Of a DNA stretch of 64,000 bases, positions 1 through 12,892 are shown in pieces (positions within the stretch are counted from its first letter, which is position 1; the number at the start of each line of letters is the position of its first letter). The notes under the pieces were generated by a model. It was not told the origin of the DNA, did no database searches, and worked only from the letters and a program-made list of their open reading frames with translations. The translations under genes were made by a program, and so were the position numbers. Origin of the DNA: Nectonema munidae (taxonomy: Eukaryota; Nematomorpha; Nectonematoida; Nectonematidae); the NCBI GenBank assembly GCA_030549495.1, contig JAUIRK010000404.1:62001-126000 (forward strand). Direction: 5' to 3'.

Positions 1-2619
1 CAAGTGTAAAAACTGAACAAAACATCGTCTCCATGAATCAATTACATATAATAAATACTTGGAGATTAGTTTGTTATGAGTGCTTTGAAAAACAAATCGA
101 TACATAAAATGAAACAGTTTATAATTAATAAAAGCAAACCTGAAATAACGAGAAATATTGATGTTAGGCTGTGAATTAGGAAAATTAAAGATTATGAGTG
201 ATAAAAATAACTAGGCATAAATCAATGAGAACTTTCTTGTGAATGAAACGAAAAATACTACTACTGCTCGAAGAAAAACAAATAATGAAAGGAATGAAAA
301 CATCATAAAGAAGCTTGTCCTTTCTCCTCTCGCGAGTATGATTGAAGGAAAATGCGATTGCAAGTCGTATAATCTGTTTAGGTGGGTGATAGAGGACTTA
401 GCAGATATACTCCTTTTAAACACATAAAGATAAACTACGGATTTAGGTTAGTGCAAATGCTTTGCTCGTGTTGCAATTAATTGAATCTTCAGTAGTAATA
501 ATGCGCTCAAGTTTCACTAAAAAGCAGTGAAACTCTTTTAAAAGTAAACTGGAATTATGATAAAAACTGAACTACAATTTTTACAACGAACCATAAATAA
601 AAATTTAGTTTCGATTTAAAAACTTTTAAATACGAAGATTTTTTTAGATGTAAATTTTCTTTTGATATAAAGTATATTTTTTATATGAAAAAAAATCATC
701 TAAAAACGAAACTAAAAATATCTTCTAAAAATCGAAAGTTGGCAAATACGAATATATATCATTAATAAAAACGTAATAAACTGGAAATTTTGTTTTATTT
801 AGACTTTAGAAGAAAAACGAATACTCAGTGATTCTAAGGTAAAAACTCGTGTCTAATTTGAAGCAAAAGAAAAGGCACTACTATCATAACACTTCAGGAC
901 GTGTAAATGTCTAACTTTTTAGTAAAGCCCTTTTAGAGTTTTGGTTTTATTTTCTAACATATTAAAAAAGTTATTGTAATTAAGCCTGTTCAAAGTCTGG
1001 TCAGAGTTAGTCTGGTTCTCATAATATCGAGACGAAGAGAGGACTAGACCGTCTATAGTTAGAACAGAATCGAACCGGGCTATATCTACGAAGCAGATCG
1101 GACAGGACCAGAGAAATTAAGGACCGAACTGAACCATTAGGACCCAGTTTAACTGGTCCTAAACCTTACCGTGAACAGGTCTAGTTGTGAACTAAACGTT
1201 TTCTATTAGAAATTTAATTTTTTTTAGGATATCAACTAATTACTTCAAAAGATGGTATTAATAAATATAATAATAATTTAACTCAAGTAATGTAAAAGAA
1301 AAAATTAAATTAAGAAAAGCGCTCGAAGTTTATGTAGAAAGGTTAAATTTTAAATAAATTAACTTCACATTTTATTTAACTTGGTTTATTGATGCTCTAA
1401 ATCCAAACACAGAGATTTTTTTTATAAATCACGATCGAAATCGGAATCGTATAAAATTTGGGGGTATCGTGCCATCACTAGTAGAGACAACTAAATGGAT
1501 GTGAAAAAGTAGTTAGACCATCAAATTATGGTTCAATTCGCAGACCTTTTTTACTCGAATGAAAGATATGCGTCTATCTCTTCAAAGCACAAATAGCAGC
1601 ATGTTGAAATGCTAAGTAGAGTTAAAAGCTTTCAAATAAAAATTTGATGATTAATGGAGAAAAAGAGAAGGAATGAAATCTTTCAAATTTACAGTCATTT
1701 GAGAAATAGTTGATAATAAACATGAATTTATAATTCATAGCGTGTAGGAAATAATAGTGGCACATTTATAAATATTGTCAATCATGAAAACTGGAAGCCC
1801 ATGAGAAATAAAGAATGAATCCTTACTCCTTTTTATTTGGATAATTAAAAATTCCAAACTAAATGATCAAGAGATGAAGGAATTTCCTAGGGGAGGATGG
1901 TGGGTTAAAATTACCCCCACCTATTTAAACTTGTCTAGAGGCTATAGAAGCAATAACTACTTATAGATTGTTAGTACTTTTATTGTGGAAGATTTTTGTC
2001 ATATTTGATAACTTAATGATGCTATCAAACAGTGCTAAACTTTAAAAAAAGATCATTTTTAAATTATTTTGCTCATTATCAAAAAATCTTCTTTTGATTT
2101 CTTTTAAATTATAATGAATTGCTTTCTTTTATTTTGGAATTGAAAAGACATATAATGTCAGATTGTGAAGTAAAAAGACGACGACTTCCAAAAAAAATTA
2201 ACAAAAATTCCCATTCCAAATACATAGAAATTACGAATTTTTGAATGTCTTGTCATGATGACGTCATATAGGTATCACATGATCTAGAATCTTTTTTTTC
2301 AAAAAATTTTTTCTATGCTAAATTAGTAGAATAGGATTAAAATGAAATTTTAAAGGAAAACGTTGCTAGAAACTGGGTGTTTTGCTTTCCACATGTTTTA
2401 AAGGCTCAAAAAGAACAAGCTGCACCTATTAGATTAGAAAAAATAGGTCTATATGAGTCGGCATTTAGTGTATTTAAACAATTTAAAAAAATATAGAAAT
2501 AGCATGAATGTAGAGGCAGATATGCAAAATTCTATCAAAGAAACCAAAACAAAAGTCATTTAATTAAAATTTTTAATTGACAATTTTTCTCTTGTTGTCT
2601 AATAGGTTTTTCTCTAGAC
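1..2619. other. No gene recognised
   Basis: AT-rich sequence with only short open frames and no recognisable protein similarity on either strand. From about 985 to 1195 there is a less AT-rich patch rich in degenerate GGACC/GGTCC words (for example 'ggaccgaac', 'ggaccagag', 'ggtcctaaa'). This resembles a worn repeat terminus, but I cannot assign it to a family. Confidence 0.5.
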
Positions 2620-2690
2620 CAGTGATTCTTAACCTAAGGGGTACGAATAACTTCCATGGGGAGGCGTGAGTTCTTGTCTGTATCATGGGA
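2620..2690 (+). repeat. Orphan hAT-type terminus
   Basis: The segment starts CAGTGATTCTTAACCTAAGG and continues with a GGGGTACG-like stretch. This is the look of hAT (Charlie-like) terminal inverted repeats, which begin CAG and often read 'CAGTGNTTCTTAACC'. No matching opposite end or 8-bp target duplication was found nearby, so it is probably a truncated copy. Confidence 0.5.
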
Positions 2691-3635
2691 AAATATTAAG
2701 CATTTTATGAAACAAATGCATAAATAGGATTTTGAAATTACCTATTTACAATCTGCTAGTAATTTAAGTTGTGATGTCAAATAAATAAATTTAGTCATTT
2801 ACTTCCTAATATCTCACTAATAATCAAATAAAATGTCAAATATATTACTAATAATTGCTAAAAAGTTATATGAGTATCTCACTAATTTATATTCATTGTT
2901 AATAAAGAGAATATATATTATAAATATATTTTTTTTTGATATTTTAGGAGGGAATTAAATATGTATACCAAAAAATTAAACTCATTAGTATTTTTGTCGA
3001 ACCTGAAATTGGTAATATATCTTATAAAAAGGTAAAGCTTTGGTTTCATGGAGAAATTACTTAGTCAATTGGATGTTTATTTTTTAAACAAATCAATTTA
3101 ATATTTTTGAATAGCTCATTTGGTAAACATCATAAAATATATCATCAATAAACGCTTCCAAATAATCACATACCTACCTATCTAGGGATTATCTGTTAGT
3201 TTAATTATATTAATTATTTAACATTTAACTACCATGTATCAATTGCTAAATAATCTAAATGTTTGGCCATCCAGAAAAATGTCTTGCCTATTATTTATAT
3301 ATAGATTCAAAATTATTGGCCGATTGAGAAGCGGGCTTTTTAACACACTGAAATATTATTGAGAAAGGGAGGGGACGTTGCTATACACTTCGCAAATGAT
3401 ATTGGATGTTCCTGATAAATAGAAAGTAAAACTTTCAATAAAATTATCTTACGAAATTAAAACTCTTTTTAGCTATGCAATAGCCTTACAAGACAGTGTT
3501 GAACATTACTGGAATAAAGGAATAGTTATTATTATATAAATAGATCAGGACATATTTCCCAAATATAGTCATGCTTGAAAACACTTCAAAAATTACTAAT
3601 ATATAAATAATCGATAAAAAAATAAGTACACTTAA
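2691..3635. other. No gene recognised
   Basis: AT-rich intergenic sequence. I see no coding signal, RNA gene or repeat end in it. Confidence 0.5.
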
Positions 3636-3916
3636 CATAGGCGGATTTAGAGGGGGCGGAGCCGATGTAGCCCCCCCCCCCCCCCCCCCTAAAATTAAAT
3701 GAGACCTGTTACAAAAAATTTTAAAAACATTTGGAAAATGTCTTTGACTTCCATTTAATACATAATGCTTTGGTTAAACTATTAATTATATACAGTTATT
3801 AACATATATCTATAAGGATTTGTTTTAAATCCCTACCATTAAATTTATATGCTTGAAATTTGAATTATAGTTTAGTAAAATCCGCCCCCTAATGACAATT
3901 TCTAGATACGCCACTG
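3636..3916. mobile_element. TTAA-flanked short inverted-repeat element (MITE-like)
   Basis: The left end reads CATAGGCGGATTTAGA and the right end, reverse-complemented, reads CAGTGGCGTATCTAGA, so 12 of 16 bases agree. TTAA lies immediately outside both ends (3632-3635 and 3917-3920). The length is 281 bp, with a long C homopolymer near 3673-3690 and no coding capacity. The TTAA duplication suggests piggyBac-type mobilisation, but the CAGTGGCG ends look like some hAT MITEs, so the superfamily is uncertain. Confidence 0.55.
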
Positions 3917-3920
3917 TTAA

Positions 3921-5215
3921 ATAATAAAAATTGACCAATTTCTTTTAAAAAGTTATTTTATAAAATATAATTCTTAGATTACTTTAAGAAAGATAAAAGC
4001 TAAAACTTAATGCAATATCACTTAATTCATTTAACATATAAAATAAAATCTATTTATTAATTTACAAAAAAAAAATCATGTTTCTAATAAAAATATAGAC
4101 ATCTGAAATATATTTCCAATATAATCTTATAACTTTAACTTTATAAAATATATCTTAACAAATAAAAAATATTTTTTAAAGAAAAAACAAACATACTTAT
4201 TAATAATTAACTTTTTAAATAATTTCCATTGATATTGCCCAGCATTAAAAAAAAGGAAAATACTTTGAAAAGAAAAAGATAGAAAAAAGAAAAAAATAAA
4301 TTTAGAAAAAAAGGAAAACTTCATAAATTTTGTCTAAATTATAGTTTTTATTTTTAATTTAAGTTTTTTTTAATGTGTATAAATCAAAGGTAAGAGGTCA
4401 TATCTGTTATTAAGATTCAAGATATGTCAAGTCTCCCCTATTTGTCGGGAGACTCACGCAATTAGACTATGTTTCACGCTCTCCGGCTTAAATATTGAAA
4501 TCACGCTCATTTTGACTCGGTAAAAAATTTTTCCTAAACTTAAAGAGAGGGAAAACTTGCCTTAGAATTGTAATAATTTGTTAATAAGAATACAATGACT
4601 AATCGAAGCACACACTCGCTACATTTATCTTGATTTTTGAGTGTTTTTTTGCTACGAGAAAGTTTGATAAAAATGTCACTATTACAAAATTAATGGTGTG
4701 TTGTTTTGCTAATGTGTATAGACTATGTAGAAGTAAATGATTCACTAAGTAAACAGATGTGCGTTATTACATTGCTGTGCATTTTTATTTTTTAACTTTT
4801 GAGTTTTAAAATCTTTTAAATATCATAAAATAAATAATAAATAGGTAAGAGAATTATTTACACTCTATTTTCGTTATAGCACTTGTCTAGCTTAGCTAAA
4901 CTCATGCCTATACTGATTATAGGCTTACAAGCATTTATCAACTATTTTTACCACTTATTCTTTTTTTAGATTAATAATAACGATGAGACTTTTAATAAAA
5001 AACAAAATTATTTTCTTTTTTTTAAATATCTATGAAATTAAAATTTACACATTTTTTTGGTGAAATAATTTTAAAAACTACCTGTTTTTTTATAAAATTA
5101 AATGTTAAATTTCATGTTTTTCAAGCATTTTTAAAGTAATTTTCACTTTTTGCAATCGTTCACTTTTTTGTAAATCAGATGTTTTTCTCATTTTTGGAGT
5201 AATTTATAATGAGTT
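3921..5215. other. No gene; small hairpin and CACGC-rich patch
   Basis: There is no coding region. At 4430-4454 AGTCTCCC is followed after 9 nt by GGGAGACT, a perfect 8-bp hairpin. It is followed to about 4530 by repeated TCACGC words (tcacgcaat, ttcacgctc, tcacgctca). The patch is less AT-rich than its surroundings and is probably the end of a worn repeat. Confidence 0.4.
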
Positions 5216-5219
5216 CAAC

Positions 5220-7690
5220 TATTTGATGTAGAGACAAATCAACCTTTACTAAAGAAGAGGATGACTAAATACAAAAGATCTTAGCAATATAAAGGCAAGT
5301 TTCAAGAAGAATGGACAAAGATATATCCTTTTATTTGTCATGTAAGTGAAGATGTCCTAGCTATAGGTGTAATGTATGTCAACGGATTTTTAATTATGAT
5401 CATTAAGGAAAAGGCGACATTGAAAGACACATCAAATCGACACACACAAAATCACAGCCAAAGCCCTGCAAGCACAGCCTAAGCTGAGATTTATACCTCA
5501 ATCTGATTTGAAAGTCGCCTAACAGCTTGATTGCAAGATCATATTCGTCAGCCAAGACAAAACTACAAGTATAATCAACGATGCACTAGCACAACAGGGC
5601 CCGCGCATCCTATTTATTTTGGGGGCTTGAAACCCCCCCCCCCCCCCCCCCTTCTCCCCTCCCCTCATTTTTGACATGAGCCCTCTCACCCCCACTCAAT
5701 TTTCCAAGCCTTTCCACTCAATTTTTCAAGCTTAAATAAGTTTTAAATGAATTACATCCGATAAAGTGCGCTTGTGAAGAATTCTTTTCTTTATACATTG
5801 GTATTTTCAATATATATATATTATTAAATAGTCTAGAGTATTTTTTGAATATCAAACTGCTCTAACAATAGGAATCAGTACTGTATCCTGTGAGAGAAGT
5901 TTTTCGACCCTTTTAAAAGAGTTTTCGAGTTTTTGAACTATTTCAATGAAAAGTCAAGAAGGCTGAATGTTTGACATGTAAATTTCTTTATTACTCTAAA
6001 ATGATATATTCTTAATAAAATGATTTTCTTCTCTCACTTTAGTTTTATAATAGTTAATTATACTCCTTAATCCTCGTGTCCTTACTTTTATGACCTTCTT
6101 AGTTCCTGTTTCCAAATGTTGATCGAATTTGCTTCTATAAAAGGAAATTTTATAGTGTGTATTTTCATAATGTATAGTTTCAGCCCCTTTGAAACCCCCC
6201 CCCCCCTCCATTTTGGTTAGCGCGGGCTCAGTAGCACCATATTACAGAGAAACCCTAATTTCTTTAATTCAGGAAGAGCCGTTTGCTCTTGCAATAGATG
6301 GGTCAAGTGACACCGGTATTGAAAAGATTAATCTCTTAACTGTTCGTGTTTTGATGTTAAGAAGCGTTAAGTTGTTATCGAACTGATAGACATGTACTTG
6401 ACTACTGGAAAAATGGCACCTACTCTGAAACAATTTTCAATAAAATGGAAGATGCACTAGCATTACACCAAGTGCCATGGGAAAACTGCTTTGGTATTAG
6501 TATTGACAATGCAAGTGTCAATATAGACAACAACTCTATTAAAGCTCGTGTTTTTCAGAAAAAATAGTGAGATTTACATTATGGGATGCCCATGTCTCAT
6601 TGTACACAACATAGCTGACAATGCATCACAGTCTTTTAGAGAAGCATTAGGCTCTGAAGTAAAGGATTTCAGTCTAGATTTGGTTTACTGGTTTGACAAA
6701 AGCACTCAACAGAAATCAATTCTTGCCAGTTACTAAGAATTCTGTGACTTAAAGTACAAAAAAATCATATAAAAAATCAAGACAAGATGGTTGAGTCGAT
6801 TAACAGAACTTAAAAAAGTATACACGACTCAAGAGTTATTTTCTTTCAGAGCATGCTTTACAACCACGCTTTAAGCGACTTCAGAAAATATTCAACACCC
6901 GAATTAATCAACTATATCTTATGATTTACTCAAATGTTCTTCCCATTTTCACAAATTTTAATCAAATCCTTCAGCGTAATGACACTTGTATTCATTTGCT
7001 AGAAGACTAATATGACAGGTTTCTACTGAAACTGCTTGGGAGATTCGTCAAAGTTTCTGTTATTAAAGAAGCTAGAAAGATATCAGATGTGAACTTTATT
7101 AACAAAGATAATCAGGTAGATGATAACAACCTTTCTATTGGCTATGTTCTAAAACAAAAACTCAATAAGATGGAAGATAAAGGTGACATCACACCTTATG
7201 AGGTAACAAAATTTTTTAATCATCCGCCATTTAACGATGATGTCTTGCAACATGCTAAATTTTTTGATCTTAACAGCACTGCACCATTTCTGCTGTTAAG
7301 TTTTTTGTGGCACGCTATCAGTCATACTTCAATTTCAGTACTGCTCAGATGAGTGATCTTCAGGCAGAATTTATTGATCTTCTATTGTTGTCAAAAAATG
7401 GATGAAAGTAAACTGGAAGACACTAAGGAAGCGATTTAACTTACCGAATGTGTGTCATTTGAAGTTATTTTTCTGAGAAAAGAAATGTTTAAGGAAAAGT
7501 TTAATTCTCACTTTTATCCAGGGTGGCAAGAGCAGTTCTAACTCTACCACATTCAAATGCAGAGGAGGAAAGAGTCTTAAAAAAACTTTACAAATGATTT
7601 ATTTTGGAAAAAATTGATCTAAGTCGATTAAAATTTTCAACTACTTGTACACAGTAATGAACAAAGTGGAATACAAAAAGAAAATAAGCG
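5220..7690 (+). pseudogene. Decayed hAT transposase with BED-type N-terminus
   Basis: A relic of a DNA-transposon transposase of the hAT superfamily, readable in pieces. The N-terminal part (about 5260-5480) has Lys-rich and Cys/His remnants of a zinc-binding domain. After a nested insertion, 6232-6390 reads YYRETLISLIQEEPFALAID and then GSSDTGIEKINLLTVRV. About 6545-6740 reads MGCPCLIVHNIADNASQSF and DLVYWFDKST. 7089-7350 continues the insertion-domain region, and about 7540-7600 reads LPHSNAEEERVLKKLYK, the hAT dimerisation region. These blocks occur in the family's usual order. Stops and frameshifts separate them, so no intact protein is made. I did not identify its terminal repeats. Confidence 0.8.
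5595..6231 (+). mobile_element. hAT element nested inside an older hAT transposase
   Basis: The 637-bp insertion has ends CAGGGCCCGCGC (5595) and, reverse-complemented, CTGAGCCCGCGC (6231). It is flanked by an 8-bp target duplication, TAGCACAA (5587-5594) and TAGCACCA (6232-6239), with one mismatch. These are hallmarks of hAT transposition. Inside, about 5840-5925 reads TALTIGISTVSCERSFSTLL on the plus strand, the dimerisation segment of another hAT transposase. It is therefore a deletion derivative of an autonomous element. Long C homopolymers lie near both ends (about 5633-5651 and 6194-6206). The outer hAT coding sequence continues across the two breakpoints. Confidence 0.8.
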
Positions 7691-7699
7691 GGATTGATT

Positions 7700-8785
7700 A
7701 ACCCTACTAAGTATTCTTGGGGCCTTTAAGGCCTATTCTTTTAGATTTTTATCAATAAATTGTTCTTACACAACCACTCACTTCAATTTTGAGAAATAGC
7801 TTTTGAACGTATATATATTAATTTAAATTCACAGAGAATTTAATAAAAAACGGTAACATAAACTTTTCTAAATCATATAAACAAAACATTATCCCTTAAA
7901 TTTTATAGAGGCCTATTAACTTTTTTAAGTCTTAAACCTGATATTTTAATTATTACATGGTTTTCAAAGTAGGAAAAAAACAAAAATAAGCTTTTTGAAG
8001 ATTCTTCCAGAAGATCTTATACAGCTATTGCTTGATAAACAATACAAGCAAGAAAGATTGCACAAATAGGCAAAAATAGCAGTAGAGGTTTATGATTTTA
8101 AATAGTTATTTAGAACCTAAATGTTTACATCATTATAAAAGAAAAGGATGCTATATGTGTGATTTATAAAGACTGAAAAATTAAGCAAGGTTTTTGGCCC
8201 ATGTTTCAATAGTGTATGCAACAAACATTCAAAAACCATTCTAATATGTGATTTGTGGGATAACATTGTATAAGTTGAAAATATAAAATAAAGTTTTTAT
8301 CACTTTCCTAAAAACACAGATGTGTAATCTAATCATGTATATTTACTACCAAAGTATAAATATTAACAATGCATATTTGATGTGACTAATTTGTTTAATT
8401 AAACTTTTACACAAATATAGTTGACTTATTATTTTGATTTTTCCTCCATTAGTTTTACATATTAATAATTATACCAAATATATGGATATATCTATTTTAT
8501 ATCAAACAATACTAAATATTTTTTTTATTGAAAGTGTGTATAAACAATTATCGAGCCTCAAAGCCCAATATAGAAATGGTATTGGATTTTTTTCGAAACG
8601 AAAATTGAACCAAAAGACTGAGTGGAGAATTTTTTCAATAATACTCCCATTTTAGACGGTAAAATTACTAAATCAATCTTCCACTAAAATTACTATTGTA
8701 CAAAATTGGTTTATTTCTTTTTTTTAGTTGTGGGAATCGCATTGATAGGGAAGAATAATCTTCTATAGCTGGACAGATAGTAATG
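7700..8785. other. No gene recognised
   Basis: AT-rich sequence. One 73-codon open frame (8434-8655) shows no recognisable domain and is probably chance. No repeat end was identified. Confidence 0.45.
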
Positions 8786-8789
8786 ATAG

Positions 8790-8870
8790 TCAAGAATGGG
8801 AATCGAACCCAGACTATCTGGATCAATACCCTACGCTCCTACCAATAGGCTATCTGCCGACTCTATGCCT
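8790..8870 (-). repeat. tRNA-like SINE head
   Basis: Read on the minus strand, TAGCCTATTGGTAGGAGCG (8852-8834) fits an RNA polymerase III A box, and GGTTCGATTCC (8809-8799) is a perfect B box about 35 nt downstream. The flanks do not pair as a tRNA acceptor stem, so it is more likely a tRNA-derived SINE or tRNA relic than a working tRNA. Confidence 0.6.
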
Positions 8871-8894
8871 TCAAACGATCTGAGAATTATGTCT

Positions 8895-10696
8895 CAAACT
8901 TTGTGACTTTTCGTAAAATCGCTAAATGCATCTTTTGATAATATTTTCACGGTAGCTCTGATGTCAAAAATTGTCAATCAAAATAATATGTACTCAACAA
9001 GTTTTTATATTATGTCTATAACTTAACTGTGAACAAAAGTGAATAAAGTCTATTTTTTTAAAAAAAAAAAAAAGTCACTGTAAATCAATTTTAAAGTAAT
9101 TTTAATTATATTTTATTCTGTTTTTTTTTATTTTTTAGGTCAATAAAAAGTCAAAAATTTATTTTGTGTAAAACAGTCTTTAGAAAATCAAAAATTAAAA
9201 TATTTTAATTCATGTTTAATTAGTAATTATCATTCAAAACTTGAATTTACATATTTATTTCCTAATTTTTAGTCTTTATTAGCCCAAATCATCCCATCGT
9301 CAGTTTAAACTGATGCAGACGATATTAGGATTTTGAGGGTATTTTTTACATGAAATTACTTAATTTCGTCTGATTTCTCTGGGGTGATATGGGTTAATAA
9401 CCAATTTGCGCCAAATGTTAAGAAATGTAGACGATAGTTTTTTTCATTCTATTAATATATGAATTTGGAAAATAGTCTGCTTGTCGTAGGAATAAATGGG
9501 TTAAGATTTTATTTTCATGATAAATTTGTTTCTAATTTTGTTGTTGAAAAGAAAACTGAAATAAAATATAAAAATAAAATTTCGAACAAAATATCTTTTA
9601 AAAATTTCAAAGATACACTCCTTCCAGCGCGAATAAAAGACAATAAAGTAAAAAAAAATTAAAAAAAACCAAAAAGTCAATGTGAGTCAATTTTAAACTT
9701 GTTTGAACTATTTTTTCTTCTGTTTTTTGTAATTTTTTAGATCATAAAGTAAAAAGGTTTTTTAGTTCAACGAAAATTTAAAAAACTATTTCTAAAGAAC
9801 CAAAAATATTAAATATTACTTTAAAATTATAGTTGTTTTACTCTTTATAATTGAATAAACTTAAAATTTTTCTTTGTCAAAAATTTGTTACAATAAGTCA
9901 AAAAATTTTGATTATAAAGTCAAATTTTGATACACAACACTTATACATACATATTTTTCCAATAAACATAGCTAGTAACTTCCAATAAACAATAAATTGT
10001 ATCCAAGAATATTACTCAAATTTTAAATAAAAAAAATATTTTTATGCTAAATCAATCATGCTGACTTGTTTTCCGTATTCAATTTTCGCAATTAGGGTAT
10101 GAAAAATTCTGAAAGTGTCAATCAATTGTGGTAAAATTATATATATATGAATGTTAATCAAATAAAAAAATACAGATTTTTATACTAAATCAAGCATGCC
10201 AATTTAAATTTGGAAGTCATTTTTTGCAATTAGGTTGTCAAAATGTCTCAAAGTTTAAATCAATTTTGCGGTTTACGACTAAAAATTTCTTACAAGAATA
10301 TTATTTAAATTTTAAACCAAGTATATTTTTATAGCAAATCGACCATGTCAATTTCATTTCTCAAATTAGTTTTAGCAATTAGGATTTGAAAATGTCTAAA
10401 ATTATTTGCAGTTTATGCCTGAGAGAGAGTCTCGTAAAGCATTTATCCACATTCTAAATAAATATAAAAAGCTGATTTTTTTTCAAACTTGTAATTAAAT
10501 TGTGAAAAAGTATTTGTATTTGAGGTTGATGACAAAAATTTTCTAGAATATTATTTATATTCTCAAAAAATATATTTTTATACTAGATCTAAATGCTGAT
10601 TTCGTTCTTAGAATCCGTTTCGTAATTACAATGTAAAAGTGTCAATCAAATTTGCTAGTTTCGCGCGAAAATTTTTTTCAAAACCATTTATACATT
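8895..10696 (+). repeat. Worn relic of Family A right-arm array
   Basis: From 8895 the sequence matches the inner flank of the Family A element at 31.1 kb ('tgtgactttt', 'aaaatcgct', 'tgcatctttt' in order). From about 10,045 to 10,690 it carries degenerate units beginning AAATC(A/G)A(T/C/G)CATG, spaced about 135-155 bp, like the array at 31.5-32.8 kb. Other AT-rich DNA, including a MITE, interrupts it. It ends exactly where the next Family A copy begins (10,701). Confidence 0.55.
9283..9393. mobile_element. Short TTAA MITE, copy 1
   Basis: A 111-bp element with ends CCCAAATCATCCC and, reverse-complemented, CCCATATCACCCC. It is flanked by TTAG (9279-9282) and TTAA (9394-9397), consistent with piggyBac-type insertion. 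The right interior 'tcgtctgatt.ctctgg' matches the element at 36,028-36,146, supporting one family. It has no coding capacity. Confidence 0.6.
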
Positions 10697-10799
10697 TTAG
10701 CCTTATTAATGCTGAGCTAATTTGTCCGCTCAAGTGCGGAGGACGTAAAGTGCCTCCCCCTCTATTTTTCTCAGATATTAAGTTTTTATAAATATTTTA

Positions 10800-11680
10800 A
10801 GATAACATATATATTTCAACTATGCTGAATTCGGTGATGATGTCTATTTTTTATCAAAATCAATCAAAAAATTGATTTATATTTGATAATTCATCTCAAA
10901 AGAGAACTTTTTTTGAAAGAATTATATAAAGTTTTTTACACACATATACCCATTTTCAAGTAGGCTGAATTCAGTGGTGATATTAATTTTTTATCAAAAT
11001 CAATCAAATCTGTCAAAAAATAGATTTATATTTGACAGCTCATCTCAAAAATTTTCAAGCATTTCAGTGGTGATATTCATTTTTTTTTATCAAAATCAAT
11101 CAAACCTGTCAAAAAATTGATTTATATTTGACAGTTCATCTCAAAAAGAAACTTTTTATCTAAATAATTATATAAAGTTTTTTACAATACCCATTTTCAA
11201 GTATGCTGAATTCAGTGGTGATATTCATTTTTTTATGAAAATCAATCAAAAAATTGATTTTAATATGACAGCCCATCTTAAAAAGAAAAGCATGCTGAAT
11301 TCGGTGTTGATATTCATTTTTTATGAAAATCAATAAAACGTGTCAAAAAATTGATTTATAAATGACAGCTCATCCCCAAAAGTAACTTTTTAAAGAAAAA
11401 ATGATATAAAGTTTTTAACACATATATACCCATTTTCAAGTACGCTGTGTTTACTGGAAATATTCCTTTTTTATGAAAATCAGTCAAATCTGACAAAAAA
11501 TAATTTAAATATGATAGCCCATGACAAAATTAAAATGTTTATTCTTATAAAAAGTTTTTATAAATATAAAATCATTTCAAGTATATAGAATTTAATGGTG
11601 ATGTTCATTTTTTAAATCAATAAAACCAGTCAAAAAAATCAATTAAACCTGTAAATCAATGTCAAATATTTAAACTTCAA
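10800..11680 (+). repeat. Left-arm tandem array of Family A copy 1
   Basis: About six imperfect units each contain GCTGAATTCAGTGGTGATAT (or a close variant), then a TCAATCAAACCTGTCAAAAA-like stretch, then 'gacagctcatctcaaaa'. Unit starts lie near 10,823, 10,963, 11,063, 11,204, 11,291, 11,443 and 11,583. Full units are about 140 bp and several are shortened by internal loss. The same unit, inverted, is found at 33.9-34.5 kb. Confidence 0.75.
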
Positions 11681-12000
11681 AATAAATTCTACTTGCAGTA
11701 TTTCTGTGGTAATTAATATATTTAATAAACCAATTTTAGATGTTCATTCGCTTGACGGACTCTATGCATTTTTTAAAACAGCAAACTTTTGTTGAATTTT
11801 AAGCCAGTTAGCTCAATGGCAACCCCGTATAAAAATTAGATATAAATTTTACTTTTACACTTTCCTAGTTATACAAAAACTAAAATTGAGATTTTTAGAT
11901 TAAAATACGATGAAAAGGCAAAAAAATTATTTTTTTAAAAAAGTTTTTATAGATGTCATTAAGTTATAACTCTTAAAATTGCTTAAAATATGAGCTTCAT

Positions 12001-12423
12001 TCAATTACACATTTGATAAAATCGTAAAAAAGCATTTATCAATATTAAATAAAAAGGACAAACTTTATTTACAGTTCGAACAAAAAGCGAGGAGTATTTT
12101 TTGAAAATAAAAACCTTGTAACTTTCATATCTTCTTGTGGCTTTGTTAGACTTTGAAAAGCAAAAATGACAAGATGCTCTCTTTTTATTTCCTTGCTCAC
12201 TGGGACCAGTTTGAGAATCTGAATAACCATAAAATGATAGAAGACTTTTAATATTTGAGGGTAGCTCAGAAAGGGACGAACCAATTTTCATGCTTTCTTC
12301 TGCTAACGCAAGGGCCATTTTGATGAAAAATTTTCTACCACTCTTTTTGCCTTTGGGGGAAGCTTGTGGACAGTTATTCTTGTTGGTTTGTAAACATGAT
12401 AACTTCTTATCATCCTTTCCCAC
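12001..12423 (-). pseudogene. Possible piggyBac transposase C-terminal relic
   Basis: An open frame of 140 codons. The middle, FFIKMALALAEESMKIG, is followed by KKRASCHFCFSKSNKATRRY. The second part resembles the Cys-rich C-terminal domain of piggyBac transposases, whose usual pattern is CxxC, then basic residues, then TRYxCxxC. The later Cys pairs are missing or replaced. Upstream on the same strand (about 12,518-12,430) a Ser/Asp/Glu-rich stretch in another frame resembles a piggyBac acidic N-terminus. If so, the catalytic middle has been deleted. The TTAA insertion site of the host element agrees with this assignment, but the protein match is weak. Confidence 0.4.
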
Positions 12424-12892
12424 ATCGGCGCAACCAAATTCACATCGATTTCTTCCTGCAAATCTATCGAAGAATCTGAAGAACTAACAGAAGTTGAAGC
12501 TGAAAAACTCGAGGTCAAATTAAGTAGACATTACAAGTGAAGATACAAAAAGTTTTGAGAAGTAGGAAATTCCAAGAATGAAATTTGTGATGATGAATTG
12601 GAAAACTCAGAGATGAGGATAAAAGTGAAGCAGGTTTGTTATAAGAGGTCGATGTGATGAAAACTCAGCAAACAAAAAAACAGTTGTGCAGGATTAGAAA
12701 GAGTTTCACCATGAATGCTTTTTAGTTTGCGTAAACCATATAGTTTTTTCTATCTGATATACATATATTCTATAACCACATTAGCAAGGATGAGATGAAT
12801 ACAATAAGTGAAATATAGAATGTTTCTTTTATTTGGTTATACAATATTTTTATGTATCACATTTGGCACATCAGAATGCTTATTAATTATGG

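Noticed and set aside
4127-4324. Open frame with a Phe/Lys-rich, membrane-like translation on the minus strand
   Set aside because: Low-complexity AT-rich sequence; the composition follows A/T runs and no motif is present.
8790-8870. A genuine tRNA gene
   Set aside because: A and B boxes are good, but the ends do not form an acceptor stem and the anticodon arm is poor. Called SINE or relic instead.
9459-9662. 67-codon Lys-rich frame
   Set aside because: Composition tracks A-runs, there is no motif, and it lies within a worn repeat region.
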